A stretch of 64,000 nt of DNA from Cohnella nanjingensis (GCF_014212125.1 NZ_JACJVP010000039.1:1-64000); one strand, 5' to 3'; positions 1 to 10,460 are shown, counted from the first letter of the stretch. The notes: a model not told the origin generated them from the sequence alone. Numbers and translations: made by a program.

Positions 1-133
1 AAGTTGTAAACGTACAACTAAATCGGCCATTTTTTGAATATTTATCGATTTTCTGCTGAATAAGTTGTACGTTTGCAAGTAAATGCCTCTTCTCCGCCGA
101 TGGGAGCCAAATAAGTTGTATGAATACAATTTA
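1..133. repeat. Three AT-rich palindromic elements
   Basis: Palindromes lie at about 1-20, 62-82 and 112-133. Each has an AAGTTGTA-type left arm and a TACAA or TGCAA right arm around a 4-base centre; the third is nearly symmetrical over 24 bases. The nearest gene (475-735) points toward them, so they are not its operators. They could be operators for a gene left of the window or copies of an extragenic palindrome family. Confidence 0.5.
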
Positions 134-150
134 TTGGGGAGCAGCCACCA

Positions 151-306
151 CGAGAAAGCACCACGAGAAAGCACCACGAGAAAGCACCACGAGAAGGCAC
201 CACGAGAAGGCACCACAAGAAGGCACCACAAGAAAGCACCACAAGAAAGCACCACAAGAAAGCACCACCATCAAGCACCACCAGCGAGCACCGCTGGCGA
301 GCATCA
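151..306. repeat. 13-bp tandem repeat array, about 12 units
   Basis: Head-to-tail units of the 13-mer CGAGAAAGCACCA run from 151. The first nine (to 267) differ mainly at two positions; the last three (268-306) are degraded. Because 13 is not a multiple of three, all frames across it are open in repetitive low-complexity peptides on both strands, and I regard these as artefacts. It is a minisatellite in a gene-free stretch. Confidence 0.85.
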
Positions 307-423
307 CCGGACTGGCCCCAGCCGATGAATTCCGGGCGACCTTTGCCAACCGAAGACGAATATTCCCTACGATTATTAGGTGTGTAAGCCCTGAAAGGGA
401 TAATGGCCAAGACCCATTTTCAT

Positions 424-456
424 AAAAAAAGAACCAGCCGCCGAGGCTGGTTCTTT
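424..456 (-). terminator. Rho-independent terminator
   Basis: A 12-bp perfect stem (428-439 with 445-456, 5-base loop) is followed on the minus strand by a run of seven T. It sits just beyond the stop of the coat protein gene at 475. Confidence 0.85.
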
Positions 457-474
457 GGACGTCCGGGGCGCGGG

Positions 475-735
475 CTATCTCCGCTTCTTCGAGGCGCCGT
501 CGCTGCGCCCGCTGCTGCGCATCATGGCAGCGGCATTGGGGGCGGCAAATTCGTCGGAGTACACGTCTTTGGCCGTGCAGACCGTCACGTGGTGGTAGAC
601 CGGTACGCAATGGTGCCGGCGGATGACCTCTACCGTCTGTACGACTTCGACGTGTTGCGGATGGTAATAATCTTCGTACACCGTTTGAGGCGGATCATAG
701 ATCGATTTGGCCTTGCATTCTGGACAATCGGACAT
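475..735 (-). CDS. CotD-like spore coat protein
   Basis: This is an 86-residue protein starting MSDCPECK, with AAGGAG about nine bases before the ATG. The middle resembles the CotD family of small inner-coat proteins: YHPQHVEVVQTVEVI followed by RRHHCVPVYHHVT, rich in His, Val and Tyr with a few Cys. CotD-type proteins are made in the mother cell and deposited on the forespore; no enzymatic role is known. The tail is Ser/Lys/Arg rich. A TATACTGTA sequence on the minus strand (763-771) fits the sigma-K -10 pattern, but I see no clear -35 match. Family assignment is by pattern memory only. Confidence 0.7.
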   Translation of the reverse strand: MSDCPECKAKSIYDPPQTVYEDYYHPQHVEVVQTVEVIRRHHCVPVYHHVTVCTAKDVYSDEFAAPNAAAMMRSSGRSDGASKKRR

Positions 736-866
736 CGTAACCAGCTCCTTCCTGGGTTGTCGTACAGTATACGAGAAAGGCACCCAGTAGGTCTGTTCAT
801 CCGCCTATTTCGTCCGCCCACAATTCATGGCAAGTGTCTATCTCCGCCGGCCAAGCGCAGATCCGG

Positions 867-2404
<1,538 letters not shown>

Positions 2405-2421
2405 ACGGAAGAGGGAACGAT

Positions 2422-2473
2422 AAGAAGCGGCCGATCCGGACGGTTAATCGTCACGGATCGGCCGCTTCTTTAT
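2422..2473. terminator. Bidirectional terminator
   Basis: A 17-bp perfect inverted repeat (2422-2438 with 2454-2470) lies between two convergent genes and ends in CTTCTTTAT on the plus strand. It probably serves both. Confidence 0.8.
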
Positions 2474-2498
2474 AGATGCGGTTGGTTGCAAGGCGCCG

Positions 2499-3245
2499 TT
2501 AGGGCGAGACGCACCGGTAGGCGAGGATGCCGCCCGCGATCGCGGCGGCGATCCGCGTCTGCCCGCGCGGGGAAGTCAGCATCTCGCGGTCTTTGGCATT
2601 GCTCATGAACGCGGTCTCCACGATGACGCTCGGGATCTTGATTTTTTTCAACACGTAGAACTTGCCGCCGGATTGCGGGAGGAACTTCGACTGCTGCTGC
2701 CGGTTCAAACCTTGCTGGATGAACGTCCCGAGCAGCGCGCTGTGGGCCTCCTCCTGATGGATGACGATCGGTCCGCGCGTACCGCTGCGCTTCGACCAGT
2801 TCACGTGAATGCTGACGAAGATGCCGGCATCGAGCTCGTCCGGCAGGCCGCCGCGCTGCGACAGGTCGCGCTGATGTCGGGACGAACGGTGCCATCGGTT
2901 GTCGTCGCTAAGCGCGTAGTCGCCGGTCCGATTCAGGACGGCCCTTACGCCGTGGCTGCGCAGGATCAGGTAGAGCTTGCGCGAGATCGCCAGGTTGATG
3001 TCCTTCTCCAGGATGTCGCCTACGTGCGTACCGCCGTCGATCCCCCCGTGACCCGCGTCGATGATCACTTCCGCGGACGGCAAGGCGTGTTCGGCATGGG
3101 AGGGGAACAGCGGGTTCGCGCCGACCGGCGGGTCGACTTCGCCGGCCGGCGGCGCGCTCCAACCGGACAAGGCGCACGCGGCAACCGCGAGAGACGCGGC
3201 GCGGATCGCCGCGCGCTTGAATCGCTTCAATAAGGGCATGCGCAT
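2499..3245 (-). CDS. N-acetylmuramoyl-L-alanine amidase, CwlD-like
   Basis: The 248-residue protein has an N-terminal export signal and an Amidase_3 domain, a zinc enzyme that cuts the bond between muramic acid and L-alanine. Zinc ligands are visible: IIDAGHGGIDGG (His66), a Glu in GDILEKDIN (Glu80) and FVSIHVNW; the catalytic Glu is in SVIVETAFMSN. Length and order match CwlD, which makes muramic-delta-lactam in the spore cortex, rather than large vegetative autolysins. The ATG at 3245 has GGAAGGA upstream; an ATG two codons later is also possible. The CwlD role is inferred from size and motif similarity. Confidence 0.85.
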   Translation of the reverse strand: MRMPLLKRFKRAAIRAASLAVAACALSGWSAPPAGEVDPPVGANPLFPSHAEHALPSAEVIIDAGHGGIDGGTHVGDILEKDINLAISRKLYLILRSHGVRAVLNRTGDYALSDDNRWHRSSRHQRDLSQRGGLPDELDAGIFVSIHVNWSKRSGTRGPIVIHQEEAHSALLGTFIQQGLNRQQQSKFLPQSGGKFYVLKKIKIPSVIVETAFMSNAKDREMLTSPRGQTRIAAAIAGGILAYRCVSP

Positions 3246-3394
3246 CGTTCCTTCCGTAGCTTCCTGCTCCCTATATCGTGGCACGGGAAGCGCCATCTCA
3301 TTCAAGGAACGGCTTGTCAGCGGCGAGGCCCGGTTGGAATCGCTTCAGAAAGGGCATGCTAGAGGTAACGCAGACTTCGGAAGGGGATGACGGG

Positions 3395-3619
3395 ATGAGC
3401 GACGCGACCGATTGGCTCAAATACGTAACCGACCGGACGGTGACTTATCTGATCACGCCGGCCGAACGGGAAGCCCGCAAGATGCGGCGATCCCGCCGCG
3501 AACCCTGGCTAGCCCGCTGGTTCGGACTTATGGGCATGCAGATCTGGTGGCAGGCCAAGAAGAACCAGGAATGGCTCGAAACCCGCAAAAAAGACAAGCC
3601 GCACGCGCCTGGATCGTGA
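3395..3619 (+). CDS. yqzE: YqzE family protein
   Basis: This 74-residue basic protein matches YqzE, a small conserved protein of spore formers encoded near the competence comG operon in Bacillus subtilis; its function is unknown. Matching features are WLKYVTDRTVTYLITP, the Arg-rich REARKMRRSRREPW and the hydrophobic WFGLMGMQIWW. The ATG follows AAGGGG. No comG genes are present here. The stop codon lies inside the loop of the downstream terminator hairpin. Confidence 0.8.
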   Translation: MSDATDWLKYVTDRTVTYLITPAEREARKMRRSRREPWLARWFGLMGMQIWWQAKKNQEWLETRKKDKPHAPGS

Positions 3620-3642
3620 TCCGGGGCTGGCGGCTTGTTTTA
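3594..3642 (+). terminator. Terminator overlapping the yqzE 3' end
   Basis: A 9-bp outer stem (3594-3602 with 3630-3638) encloses a second stem around the yqzE stop and is followed by TTTA. The T-run is short, so efficiency is uncertain. Confidence 0.55.
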
Positions 3643-3669
3643 TGTCGGAAAAGAAACGGCTGCCCTCGT

Positions 3670-4587
3670 TTATCGATAGAAAAGTCCAAGCGCTTGAAGC
3701 GACGCGAGCGGAATGAACCGCGTGCCGTCCATATCGAGCGCGAGATCGACGCGGCCGTCGGCCCAGCGTTGATACCCGGTAACGGGCAGCGCGTACAGCA
3801 TGGCCTCGCCGAACGGCTCGGAGACGAACCGCAGGTGGCCTTTGTTCGCGAGCCGCTGCAGCAGCTTCGCCGGATCGGCCCCGAACGGCTTCTCGTCCAT
3901 GAGCCAAGGCAGGCGCTCGTACGGATCGAACGACTCGTTCAGCTTCAGGGCGCCGATCTTCATCGCCGCCGAAGATCGGGCCGGCGCGGCGAGCGCGTCC
4001 GTCTTCGACGCCTGCGCCCAGGAGGCGTCGTCCAGCGGCAGCTGCTCGCCGGTCTTGGCATCCAGCCAGACGATCTGCCCCGGCAGGCGGACTTCCCAGG
4101 CGGCGGCGAAGGCGTGGGCATAATGCTTGATCGCCGTGAAGGCGTCGGAATGGACGGAGTCGATCCAGCCGTTCGCGAAGAGCGCGCGGCGCAGGGCGCG
4201 GGTATCGAACAGCGGCTGGTCGCCGAGTCCGTACTCGCCGAGCCGGTAGGTGCCGTCTTCGGCGGCGTAGACGATCAGATATCCGGCGGGGCGTCCGCCG
4301 GAGACGAGCGTGACGAGCCATCCGTGCGTGCCCGGCCCGAGCGCTTCGATGCGCGGAGAAGCTTGCTTCCACGCGGCGAACGGCTTCTGGGCGGAGAGGA
4401 CGTCGACCCAATCCGCGACTTGCTTCTCCAGCAAGGCGCGGTCCGCGGTCTGCGGACTCGGCGTCTCCGCGTGCGCGACGGCCGGCAGCAGCGCGGAAGA
4501 GGCAAGAGGAACGACAGCTATAGCGAAAGCTAAGATCAGCGGCATGAACGGCAAGCGGCGGCGGTCTGTGCGACGGGTCCGTGTCAT
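3670..4587 (-). CDS. Secreted protein of unknown function
   Basis: The 305-residue protein starts MTRTRRTDRRR after an AGGTGATCC ribosome site. It has a strong signal peptide (about residues 15-40, cleavage likely after AHA) and no later membrane segment, so it should be exported. The mature part is Ala/Leu rich, with GYLIVYAAEDGTYRLGEYG and a C-terminal GTRFIPLASLQALGLFYR. I do not recognise a family. It lies downstream of yqhG on the same strand but 137 bases away, so cotranscription is not assured. Confidence 0.75.
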   Translation of the reverse strand: MTRTRRTDRRRLPFMPLILAFAIAVVPLASSALLPAVAHAETPSPQTADRALLEKQVADWVDVLSAQKPFAAWKQASPRIEALGPGTHGWLVTLVSGGRPAGYLIVYAAEDGTYRLGEYGLGDQPLFDTRALRRALFANGWIDSVHSDAFTAIKHYAHAFAAAWEVRLPGQIVWLDAKTGEQLPLDDASWAQASKTDALAAPARSSAAMKIGALKLNESFDPYERLPWLMDEKPFGADPAKLLQRLANKGHLRFVSEPFGEAMLYALPVTGYQRWADGRVDLALDMDGTRFIPLASLQALGLFYR

Positions 4588-4724
4588 TACGGGATCACCT
4601 GCTTTGTCTGTAGTGGGGGGAGCGGATTCGCCTAACCTGCATTGTACCGGACAAGCCCTGCCGATACTGTTGGAATGTGTCTTCGAAGCGGCGCGCCGCC
4701 GCTTCTTTTTTTGTCTGATCGTCG

Positions 4725-5669
4725 TCAATCGATGCCGGGGAGGTGGAAGATTCCGCAGTTCATGACGGATAACGTCACCCTGGGCCGGTATTGCCAGTCG
4801 ATCTCCGCCTCGCGCTGGCGGAATCGCGTACGCAGCGCCTCCGCCTGTTCGTCGGTGGCGGCCCGCGAGATCATCGGCTCGTAGTACGCTTCGATCCGCT
4901 TCATCTCGTCCATCCGGCGCTCGTCCGCTTCGACGGCCCAGCCGAAGTCCGCCGTCTTGATTCTGCGCTCGAGCGCATGCTCGAGCTGCGTCATCCCTTT
5001 GCGAAGGGAGAGGCCGTTGCGCAGCAGATGGACGTTCGACGGGAGCTTCGCCGTGAGGCGGCGCTCGCGCAGCTTCTCGAAGAAGCGCTCGTCGATGTTG
5101 CCGGTCGCGAGCGAGATGCCCCAGCCGTACAACTCTTCGCGCTTCATATCGCATTCATACCCCACTTTGAAGTTCACGCCTAACCAGGCGGTGTACGGAT
5201 TCGAACTGAACGGATCCAGACGGCCCCGCGGCGGCTCCTCGAACAGCGTGATGCAGCGTCCGCCTTCCCGCACCGAATCGAAGATCTGCGCGAGCCGCCC
5301 CGATCCGAAGTAGACGTCCTCCCGCAGGATGCGGGGCCCCGCCTGGGGGAATAGCGGAGGGGGCTGCTGCGCGGCGCCGCCGGCGACGATTCCGTACGCG
5401 CTGGCGCTCGTCCCGCCCATCTGAGGCTGGGCTGTCTGAGCGGAATCTTCCTCTCCTTCGGCGGTCGCGAACTGCCAGGAGAACGTCATCGTCTCCGGCT
5501 CCGCGCCCGTCCGGTCCACGAAGCTCCAGTAATACGGCCGGTTCGTCAGGTGGCGGTCCGCCTCGGGCGAGAGCTTCACGATGACGTGATTCGGGCTTTT
5601 CTCTAGAATCTGGCATTGGGTCGCCTCCAAGTAGGAGAGGACGAACTTGTGCACTTGCTTGGCGTTCAT
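4725..5669 (-). CDS. yqhG: YqhG family protein
   Basis: The 314-residue soluble protein matches YqhG, which is encoded next to the helicase yqhH in Bacillus. It opens MNAKQVHKFVLSYLEATQC, has a Gly/Pro/Gln-rich linker near residues 85-110 and a conserved C-terminal half ending MNCGIFHLPGI. Its ATG overlaps the helicase stop by four bases (ATGA), so the pair is translationally coupled. Biochemical function is unknown; the conserved pairing suggests a helicase partner. Confidence 0.8.
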   Translation of the reverse strand: MNAKQVHKFVLSYLEATQCQILEKSPNHVIVKLSPEADRHLTNRPYYWSFVDRTGAEPETMTFSWQFATAEGEEDSAQTAQPQMGGTSASAYGIVAGGAAQQPPPLFPQAGPRILREDVYFGSGRLAQIFDSVREGGRCITLFEEPPRGRLDPFSSNPYTAWLGVNFKVGYECDMKREELYGWGISLATGNIDERFFEKLRERRLTAKLPSNVHLLRNGLSLRKGMTQLEHALERRIKTADFGWAVEADERRMDEMKRIEAYYEPMISRAATDEQAEALRTRFRQREAEIDWQYRPRVTLSVMNCGIFHLPGID

Positions 5670-7498
5670 GGCTTCTTCTCCTCATGCATCTGTCTGATGA
5701 GGGAATCTCCGAGCCCGTCGATGCGCTGCCGGAGCTCGGCTTCGTCCGTCGCTTCGAGCATGATCTGGGCGAGACGGCGCTCGAGCGGCTCCTCCCGCTC
5801 CATCCGTTCCACGATCTCGTCGAGCTCCCCGATTACCATTTCAAACATATTGATTTTCTCATGGAGCAGGTGTACGATATGTTCCTCTATGGTGCCGTAC
5901 GTACATAGATTGTAGATTTGAACGTCCTCGGTCTGGCCCAGCCGATGCACGCGGCCGATCCGCTGCTCGACCCGCATCGGGTTCCAGGGGAGGTCGAAGT
6001 TGATGATATTGTGGGCGAACTGCAGGTTGATGCCTTCGCCGCCCGCTTCCGTCGCGACCATCACCTGCGCGCGGCGCTTGAACAAGTCCATCATCCAGTC
6101 CTTCTTGCCCCGGTTCATGCCTCCGCGGTAGGGAACGGCGGCCAGATCGTGCTCTTTGAAGAACCGGATCAGGTACTCTTGCGTCGCGCGGTATTCGGTG
6201 AACACGATGGTCTTGTCCTGGATCCGGTTGATCAGCTCCATCGTCTTCTCGGCCTTGGTGTTGGCCTTGATCTGCTTGATGAACTCCACGAGCTCCCAGA
6301 TGCGCGCGCGCAGCGGCGAGTCTTCGGCCGTCTTCTTGAACAGGTTGATCAGCGTCAGGAAGACGGCGTCGCGGCTCGAGCAGACCTCGCGCTGCAGCGT
6401 GACGAGCGACAGCATGCTGGCCAGATCGCCGCGCTCGGCCTTGGCGTGCTCGCGGACGTACTTGGTGACGGCTTCGTACAGCGCCATCTCCTCGGGGGAG
6501 AGCCGCAGCGGCACGTTCGTGACGAACCGCTTCGTGAACTCCACGCCGCCGTCCGTCCGCCGGTTGCGGATCATGACTTGACCGAGCGCTTCCTGCAGCT
6601 TGTCCTCGTTCTTGGCGATCCGCCGGTCGGCGACGTAGTTCGAGGCGAAGTCGCCTTCTCCGCCGAGTTGGCCGGGCTTCAGCAGGGTAATCAGGTTATA
6701 GAGTTCGTTCAGGTCGTTCTGGACGGGCGTGGCTGTCAGCAGCAGGCAGTATTTCTTGCGCAGATCGTTCACGAATTGATAGTTGCCGGTCCGCTTGTTC
6801 TTCAGCTTGTGCGCCTCGTCGATGATCAGCATGTCGTACTCGGCGTCGAGCAGAGAAGAACGATGCGGCTCGCGCTTCGCCGTGTCCATGGAAGCGACGA
6901 CGATATCGTTGTTCCAGTGGTATTCTTTTTTTTGCGCGGTGGCGGGGATGCCGAACTTGCTGTTCAGCTCCCGCACCCATTGCAGCACCAGGGAGGCGGG
7001 CACGAGGATCAGGACGCGCTTCACCAAGCCTCTCACGAGATACTCCTTCAGCACGAGGCCGGCTTCGATCGTCTTGCCCAGACCGACTTCGTCGGCGAGA
7101 ATGGCGCGGCCGCGCATGACGTGCAGCACGCGCAGCGCCGTCTCGGTCTGATGCGGCAGCGGCGTGAGATTCGGCAGGAGCCTCATGCATTGCAGCTCGT
7201 GGAAGTCGGTGACGCGGGTCGCCTCTTCGGCCTCCCAATGCATCTGATACAAGCCCCAGTCGTCCCAAGGTCCGTTGCGCTCGAGCCGCCGCTCCAGCTC
7301 TTCGAGCGGCGCGCGATCCACATGGAGATCGACGAGCGGATGGATCTTGCGGGCGGGCGCTTGCGGCTGCGGCTGCGGCTGCGGCGGGACGGAGGCGGCG
7401 GACGTCTCGGCGGCTTGCGGTTCGGAGGCCGGCGGGAAGGCGTGCGGGATCGGTTCGGGCCCTGGGGACGAGCCGGGATGCAAGTAAGGGGGACGCAG
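5666..7498 (-). CDS. yqhH: SNF2-family helicase YqhH
   Basis: This is a superfamily 2 SNF2-type DNA translocase. Visible motifs are Walker A DEVGLGKTIEAG, DEAH-type IIDEAHKLKN, LLTATPVQND, IVFTEYRATQEYL, EGINLQFAH and QRIGRVHRLGQT. A Pro/Gln-rich N-terminal tail precedes the core. No ATG lies near a sensible start. A perfect GAGGAGG stands seven bases before an in-frame CTG at 7498, giving 610 residues; a TTG follows at 7483 but is badly spaced. Upstream ATGs would add an implausible tail. It is coupled to yqhG and divergent from nrdJ. Confidence 0.9.
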   Translation of the reverse strand: MRPPYLHPGSSPGPEPIPHAFPPASEPQAAETSAASVPPQPQPQPQAPARKIHPLVDLHVDRAPLEELERRLERNGPWDDWGLYQMHWEAEEATRVTDFHELQCMRLLPNLTPLPHQTETALRVLHVMRGRAILADEVGLGKTIEAGLVLKEYLVRGLVKRVLILVPASLVLQWVRELNSKFGIPATAQKKEYHWNNDIVVASMDTAKREPHRSSLLDAEYDMLIIDEAHKLKNKRTGNYQFVNDLRKKYCLLLTATPVQNDLNELYNLITLLKPGQLGGEGDFASNYVADRRIAKNEDKLQEALGQVMIRNRRTDGGVEFTKRFVTNVPLRLSPEEMALYEAVTKYVREHAKAERGDLASMLSLVTLQREVCSSRDAVFLTLINLFKKTAEDSPLRARIWELVEFIKQIKANTKAEKTMELINRIQDKTIVFTEYRATQEYLIRFFKEHDLAAVPYRGGMNRGKKDWMMDLFKRRAQVMVATEAGGEGINLQFAHNIINFDLPWNPMRVEQRIGRVHRLGQTEDVQIYNLCTYGTIEEHIVHLLHEKINMFEMVIGELDEIVERMEREEPLERRLAQIMLEATDEAELRQRIDGLGDSLIRQMHEEKKP

Positions 7499-7663
7499 AC
7501 GATTACCTCCTCGCGATGCGATGGTCGGGATACCCAGATAGTATGGGCATCTAGCGATGCGAATAAAACATTTCGCAAAAACAGGAGAGAATGGAAGCAA
7601 TCGCGAGGTACGTCCAAGCTGTTCCCGCATGATTCGCGCAGGGGTCGAAAACGGTCGGTAGTC

Positions 7664-7712
7664 GTTCAATATGTGGTATAGTATAATGGTATTCGCACAC
7701 AATATATTGTAC
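7664..7712 (+). promoter_or_regulatory. Tandem NrdR boxes around the nrdJ promoter
   Basis: A near-perfect NrdR box, ACACAATATATTGTAC, lies at 7697-7712. A weaker partner (10 of 16 positions) lies at 7664-7679. Centres are 33 bp apart, about three helix turns, as is usual for NrdR pairs. A TATAAT -10 box (7682-7687) lies between them, so binding would block polymerase. NrdR is the ATP/dATP-responsive repressor of ribonucleotide reductase genes. Confidence 0.75.
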
Positions 7713-7788
7713 AATTTACATACATTATGTTTGTTGGTGCGCGCCTAGAAATCCTTGAATCGACGCCATTACGGGAGGGTGTACCGGA

Positions 7789-10416
7789 GTGAAAACGACG
7801 ATGGAAACGAAGAAGTTGGAAGGATTAAGCGAGAAGATATTTCTAGACCGGTATGCTTGGAAGAATGCCGATACGAACGAGACGAAGGTCGGCGACGTCG
7901 TGCTCGTCCTGACCAAGGACGATCCGAAGTTCCCCGCGAAGGACGTCGGGGAAGTCGTGAAGCGGGAAGGCAAGAACGTGACCGTGAAGCTTCGCAACGG
8001 AGACCTCGTCGAGTCGAATGTGGATAAATTGACGCTCACGATCGAGAAGACGCCGCAGGAGATGTGGGACCGGCTCGCCGGCGCCATGGCTTCGGTCGAG
8101 GCGCCCGACAAGCAGAAGGAGTGGCAGGAGAAGTTCCGCTGGGTGCTCGACGACTGGAAGCTCGTCCCGGGCGGACGGATCGCGGCGGGCGCGGGCGCCA
8201 GCGAAGAGCTGACGCTGTTCAACTGCTACGTCATCCCGTCTCCGCACGATAGCCGGGGCGGCATCATCGAGACGCTGTCCGAGATGACGGAGATCATGGC
8301 GCGCGGCGGCGGCGTCGGCATCAACCTGAGCTCGCTGCGTCCGCGTCGCGCGATCGTACGCGGCGTGAACGGCTCCTCGAGCGGCGCCGTCTCCTGGGGC
8401 GGCCTTTTCAGCTACACGACCGGCCTGATCGAGCAGGGCGGCAGCCGCCGCGGCGCGCTCATGCTGATGATGAACGACTGGCACCCGGACGTCGTGGACT
8501 TCATCACCGTCAAGCAGACGATGGGCCAAGTGACCAACGCGAACCTGTCCGTCTGCGTGAGCAACGCGTTCATGAAGGCCGTGAAGGAAGACCTCGACTG
8601 GGAGCTGGTGTTCCCGGACACGAGCGACGCGGAATACAACGAGCTGTGGGACGGCGATCTCGACAAGTGGAAGAAGCTGGGCAAGAACGTCATCCCGTAC
8701 AAGACGGTGCGCGCGCGCGACGTGTGGCAGACGATCATCGAGTCCGCCTGGAAGTCGGCCGAGCCGGGCGTCGTCTTCATGGAATACTACAACCAGATGT
8801 CCAACAGCTGGTACTTCAACCCGATCATCTGCACGAATCCGTGCGGCGAACAAGGCCTGCCCGCTTGGGGCGTGTGCAACCTGTCGGCGATCAACCTGTC
8901 CAAGTTCTACGATGCCGACAAGCATGACGTCGCTTGGGACGAACTGTCCAAGGTCGTCCGCTACTCCACGCGGTTCCTGGACAACGTCATCGACAAGACG
9001 CCTTACCACTTCCCGGAGAACGAGGCGAACCAGAAGAAGGAGCGCCGCGTCGGCCTCGGCACGATGGGGCTCGCGGAGCTGATGATTCATCTCGAGATTC
9101 GCTACGGCAGCCCGGAGAGCCTGACCTTCCTCGACAAGCTGTACGGCTTCATGGCGCGCGAAGCGTATCTGGCGTCGACGGAGATCGCGGCGGAGAAGGG
9201 ATCCTTCGATGCGTTCGAGGCGGAGCCGTTCCTGCAAAGCGGCTTCATGAAGAACATGCACGAGGCGTATCCGGAAGTGACCGAAGCGGTGCGCAAGCGC
9301 GGCATGCGGAACGTCACCGTCATCACCCAGGCGCCGACGGGCTCCACGGGTACGATGGTCGGCACGTCAACGGGCATCGAGCCGTACTTCGCTTTCGAAT
9401 TCTTCCGTCAGAGCCGGCTCGGCTTCGACAAGCAGCTCGTGCCGATCGCGCAGGAGTGGAAGGACGCGCATCCGGGCGAAGAGCTCCCCGAATGGTTCGT
9501 CACCGCGATGGACCTGTCGGCCAAGGATCATATCCGCGCGCAAGCGGCGATCCAACGCTGGGTCGACAGCTCGATCTCCAAGACGGCGAACTGCCCGGCC
9601 GACTTCACCGTCGAAGAGACGGCCGAGCTGTATGAGCTCGCGTTCGAGCTTGGCTGCAAGGGCGTCACGATCTATCGCGACGGCAGCCGCGACGTGCAAG
9701 TGCTGAGCACGGCGAAGGACGAGAAGAAGGAAGAAGCGGCAGCCGTGCCTGCGGCCGAAGCGGCTGAAGCTTCCGCAACGGCAGGCGAGACGTCCGCGCT
9801 CGACACGCTCGGCAAGGCGCTGCCCGTGACGGTCACTCCGGCGCAGGCGCAAGTGTTCGACAAGCAGTACAAGAGCCGTCCGAAAGTATTGCGCGGCGCG
9901 ACGTACAAGTTCAACACGCCGTTCGGCATGGCGTACATCACCGTGAACGACATCGACGGCACGCCGGGCGAGATCTTCCTGAACGTAGGCAAGGCCGGCT
10001 CCGACGTGTTCGCGATGGCCGAAGCGCTCGGCCGCGTCTGCTCGCTGTTCCTGCGATACGGCGACCACGGCAACAAGGTGCAGCTGCTCGTCAAGCACTT
10101 GAAGGGCATCGGCGGCTCCGGCGCCGTCGGCTTCGGTCCGAACCGCGTCGAGTCGATCGCGGACGCCGTAGCCAAGGCGCTCGAGATGCACGCGAACCTG
10201 CTCGCCGAAGAGGAGCAGTCTGCCGCGTCCGAGCTGCCGATCGCGGCGACGAGCCAAGCGGCTGCTGCCGCCGATCAAGGGCATAGTCACGGCGGCTCGC
10301 TGGGCAGCCAGCCGTACACGTCTCTGGATCTGTGTCCGTCCTGCGGCTCGGCTTCACTGCTGAACGTAGAGGGCTGCAAGACCTGCGCGAACTGCGGGTA
10401 TAGCAAGTGCTCCTAA
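7789..10416 (+). CDS. nrdJ: Adenosylcobalamin-dependent ribonucleotide reductase (class II)
   Basis: The enzyme reduces ribonucleotides to deoxyribonucleotides using coenzyme B12, without oxygen. The 875-residue protein starts with GTG after GGGAGGG. Redox Cys146 is in NCYVIPSP, the thiyl-radical Cys352 in NPCGEQ and its redox partner Cys363 in GVCNLSAINL; the 11-residue gap matches class II enzymes. TGSTGTMVGTSTGIEP follows. An Ala/Glu linker near residues 645-680 leads to a second domain, and the C-terminus has a zinc-ribbon-like CPSCGS...CKTCANCGYSKCS that would reload the active site. Expression is probably NrdR-controlled. Confidence 0.97.
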   Translation: MKTTMETKKLEGLSEKIFLDRYAWKNADTNETKVGDVVLVLTKDDPKFPAKDVGEVVKREGKNVTVKLRNGDLVESNVDKLTLTIEKTPQEMWDRLAGAMASVEAPDKQKEWQEKFRWVLDDWKLVPGGRIAAGAGASEELTLFNCYVIPSPHDSRGGIIETLSEMTEIMARGGGVGINLSSLRPRRAIVRGVNGSSSGAVSWGGLFSYTTGLIEQGGSRRGALMLMMNDWHPDVVDFITVKQTMGQVTNANLSVCVSNAFMKAVKEDLDWELVFPDTSDAEYNELWDGDLDKWKKLGKNVIPYKTVRARDVWQTIIESAWKSAEPGVVFMEYYNQMSNSWYFNPIICTNPCGEQGLPAWGVCNLSAINLSKFYDADKHDVAWDELSKVVRYSTRFLDNVIDKTPYHFPENEANQKKERRVGLGTMGLAELMIHLEIRYGSPESLTFLDKLYGFMAREAYLASTEIAAEKGSFDAFEAEPFLQSGFMKNMHEAYPEVTEAVRKRGMRNVTVITQAPTGSTGTMVGTSTGIEPYFAFEFFRQSRLGFDKQLVPIAQEWKDAHPGEELPEWFVTAMDLSAKDHIRAQAAIQRWVDSSISKTANCPADFTVEETAELYELAFELGCKGVTIYRDGSRDVQVLSTAKDEKKEEAAAVPAAEAAEASATAGETSALDTLGKALPVTVTPAQAQVFDKQYKSRPKVLRGATYKFNTPFGMAYITVNDIDGTPGEIFLNVGKAGSDVFAMAEALGRVCSLFLRYGDHGNKVQLLVKHLKGIGGSGAVGFGPNRVESIADAVAKALEMHANLLAEEEQSAASELPIAATSQAAAAADQGHSHGGSLGSQPYTSLDLCPSCGSASLLNVEGCKTCANCGYSKCS

Positions 10417-10424
10417 ATGAATTG

Positions 10425-10448
10425 AAGCCCCCGGAATCGGGGGCTTTT
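10425..10448 (+). terminator. nrdJ terminator
   Basis: A 7-bp GC stem (GCCCCCG/CGGGGGC) with a 4-base loop, followed by TTTT, lies about 10 bases after the nrdJ stop. Confidence 0.9.
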
Positions 10449-10460
10449 GTGTGTTGTCAG

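Noticed and set aside
151-306. CRISPR-like array
   Set aside because: Units are 13 bases, contiguous and without spacers.
131-610. Repetitive protein frames across the left-edge repeats
   Set aside because: They are translations of the 13-mer array in every frame and run into the antisense of the coat gene; no ribosome sites.
5918-7681. A 587-codon plus-strand frame
   Set aside because: Antisense shadow of the YqhH helicase; composition is His/Gln/Val-rich low complexity with no family match.
7843-9261. A 472-codon minus-strand frame
   Set aside because: Antisense shadow of nrdJ.
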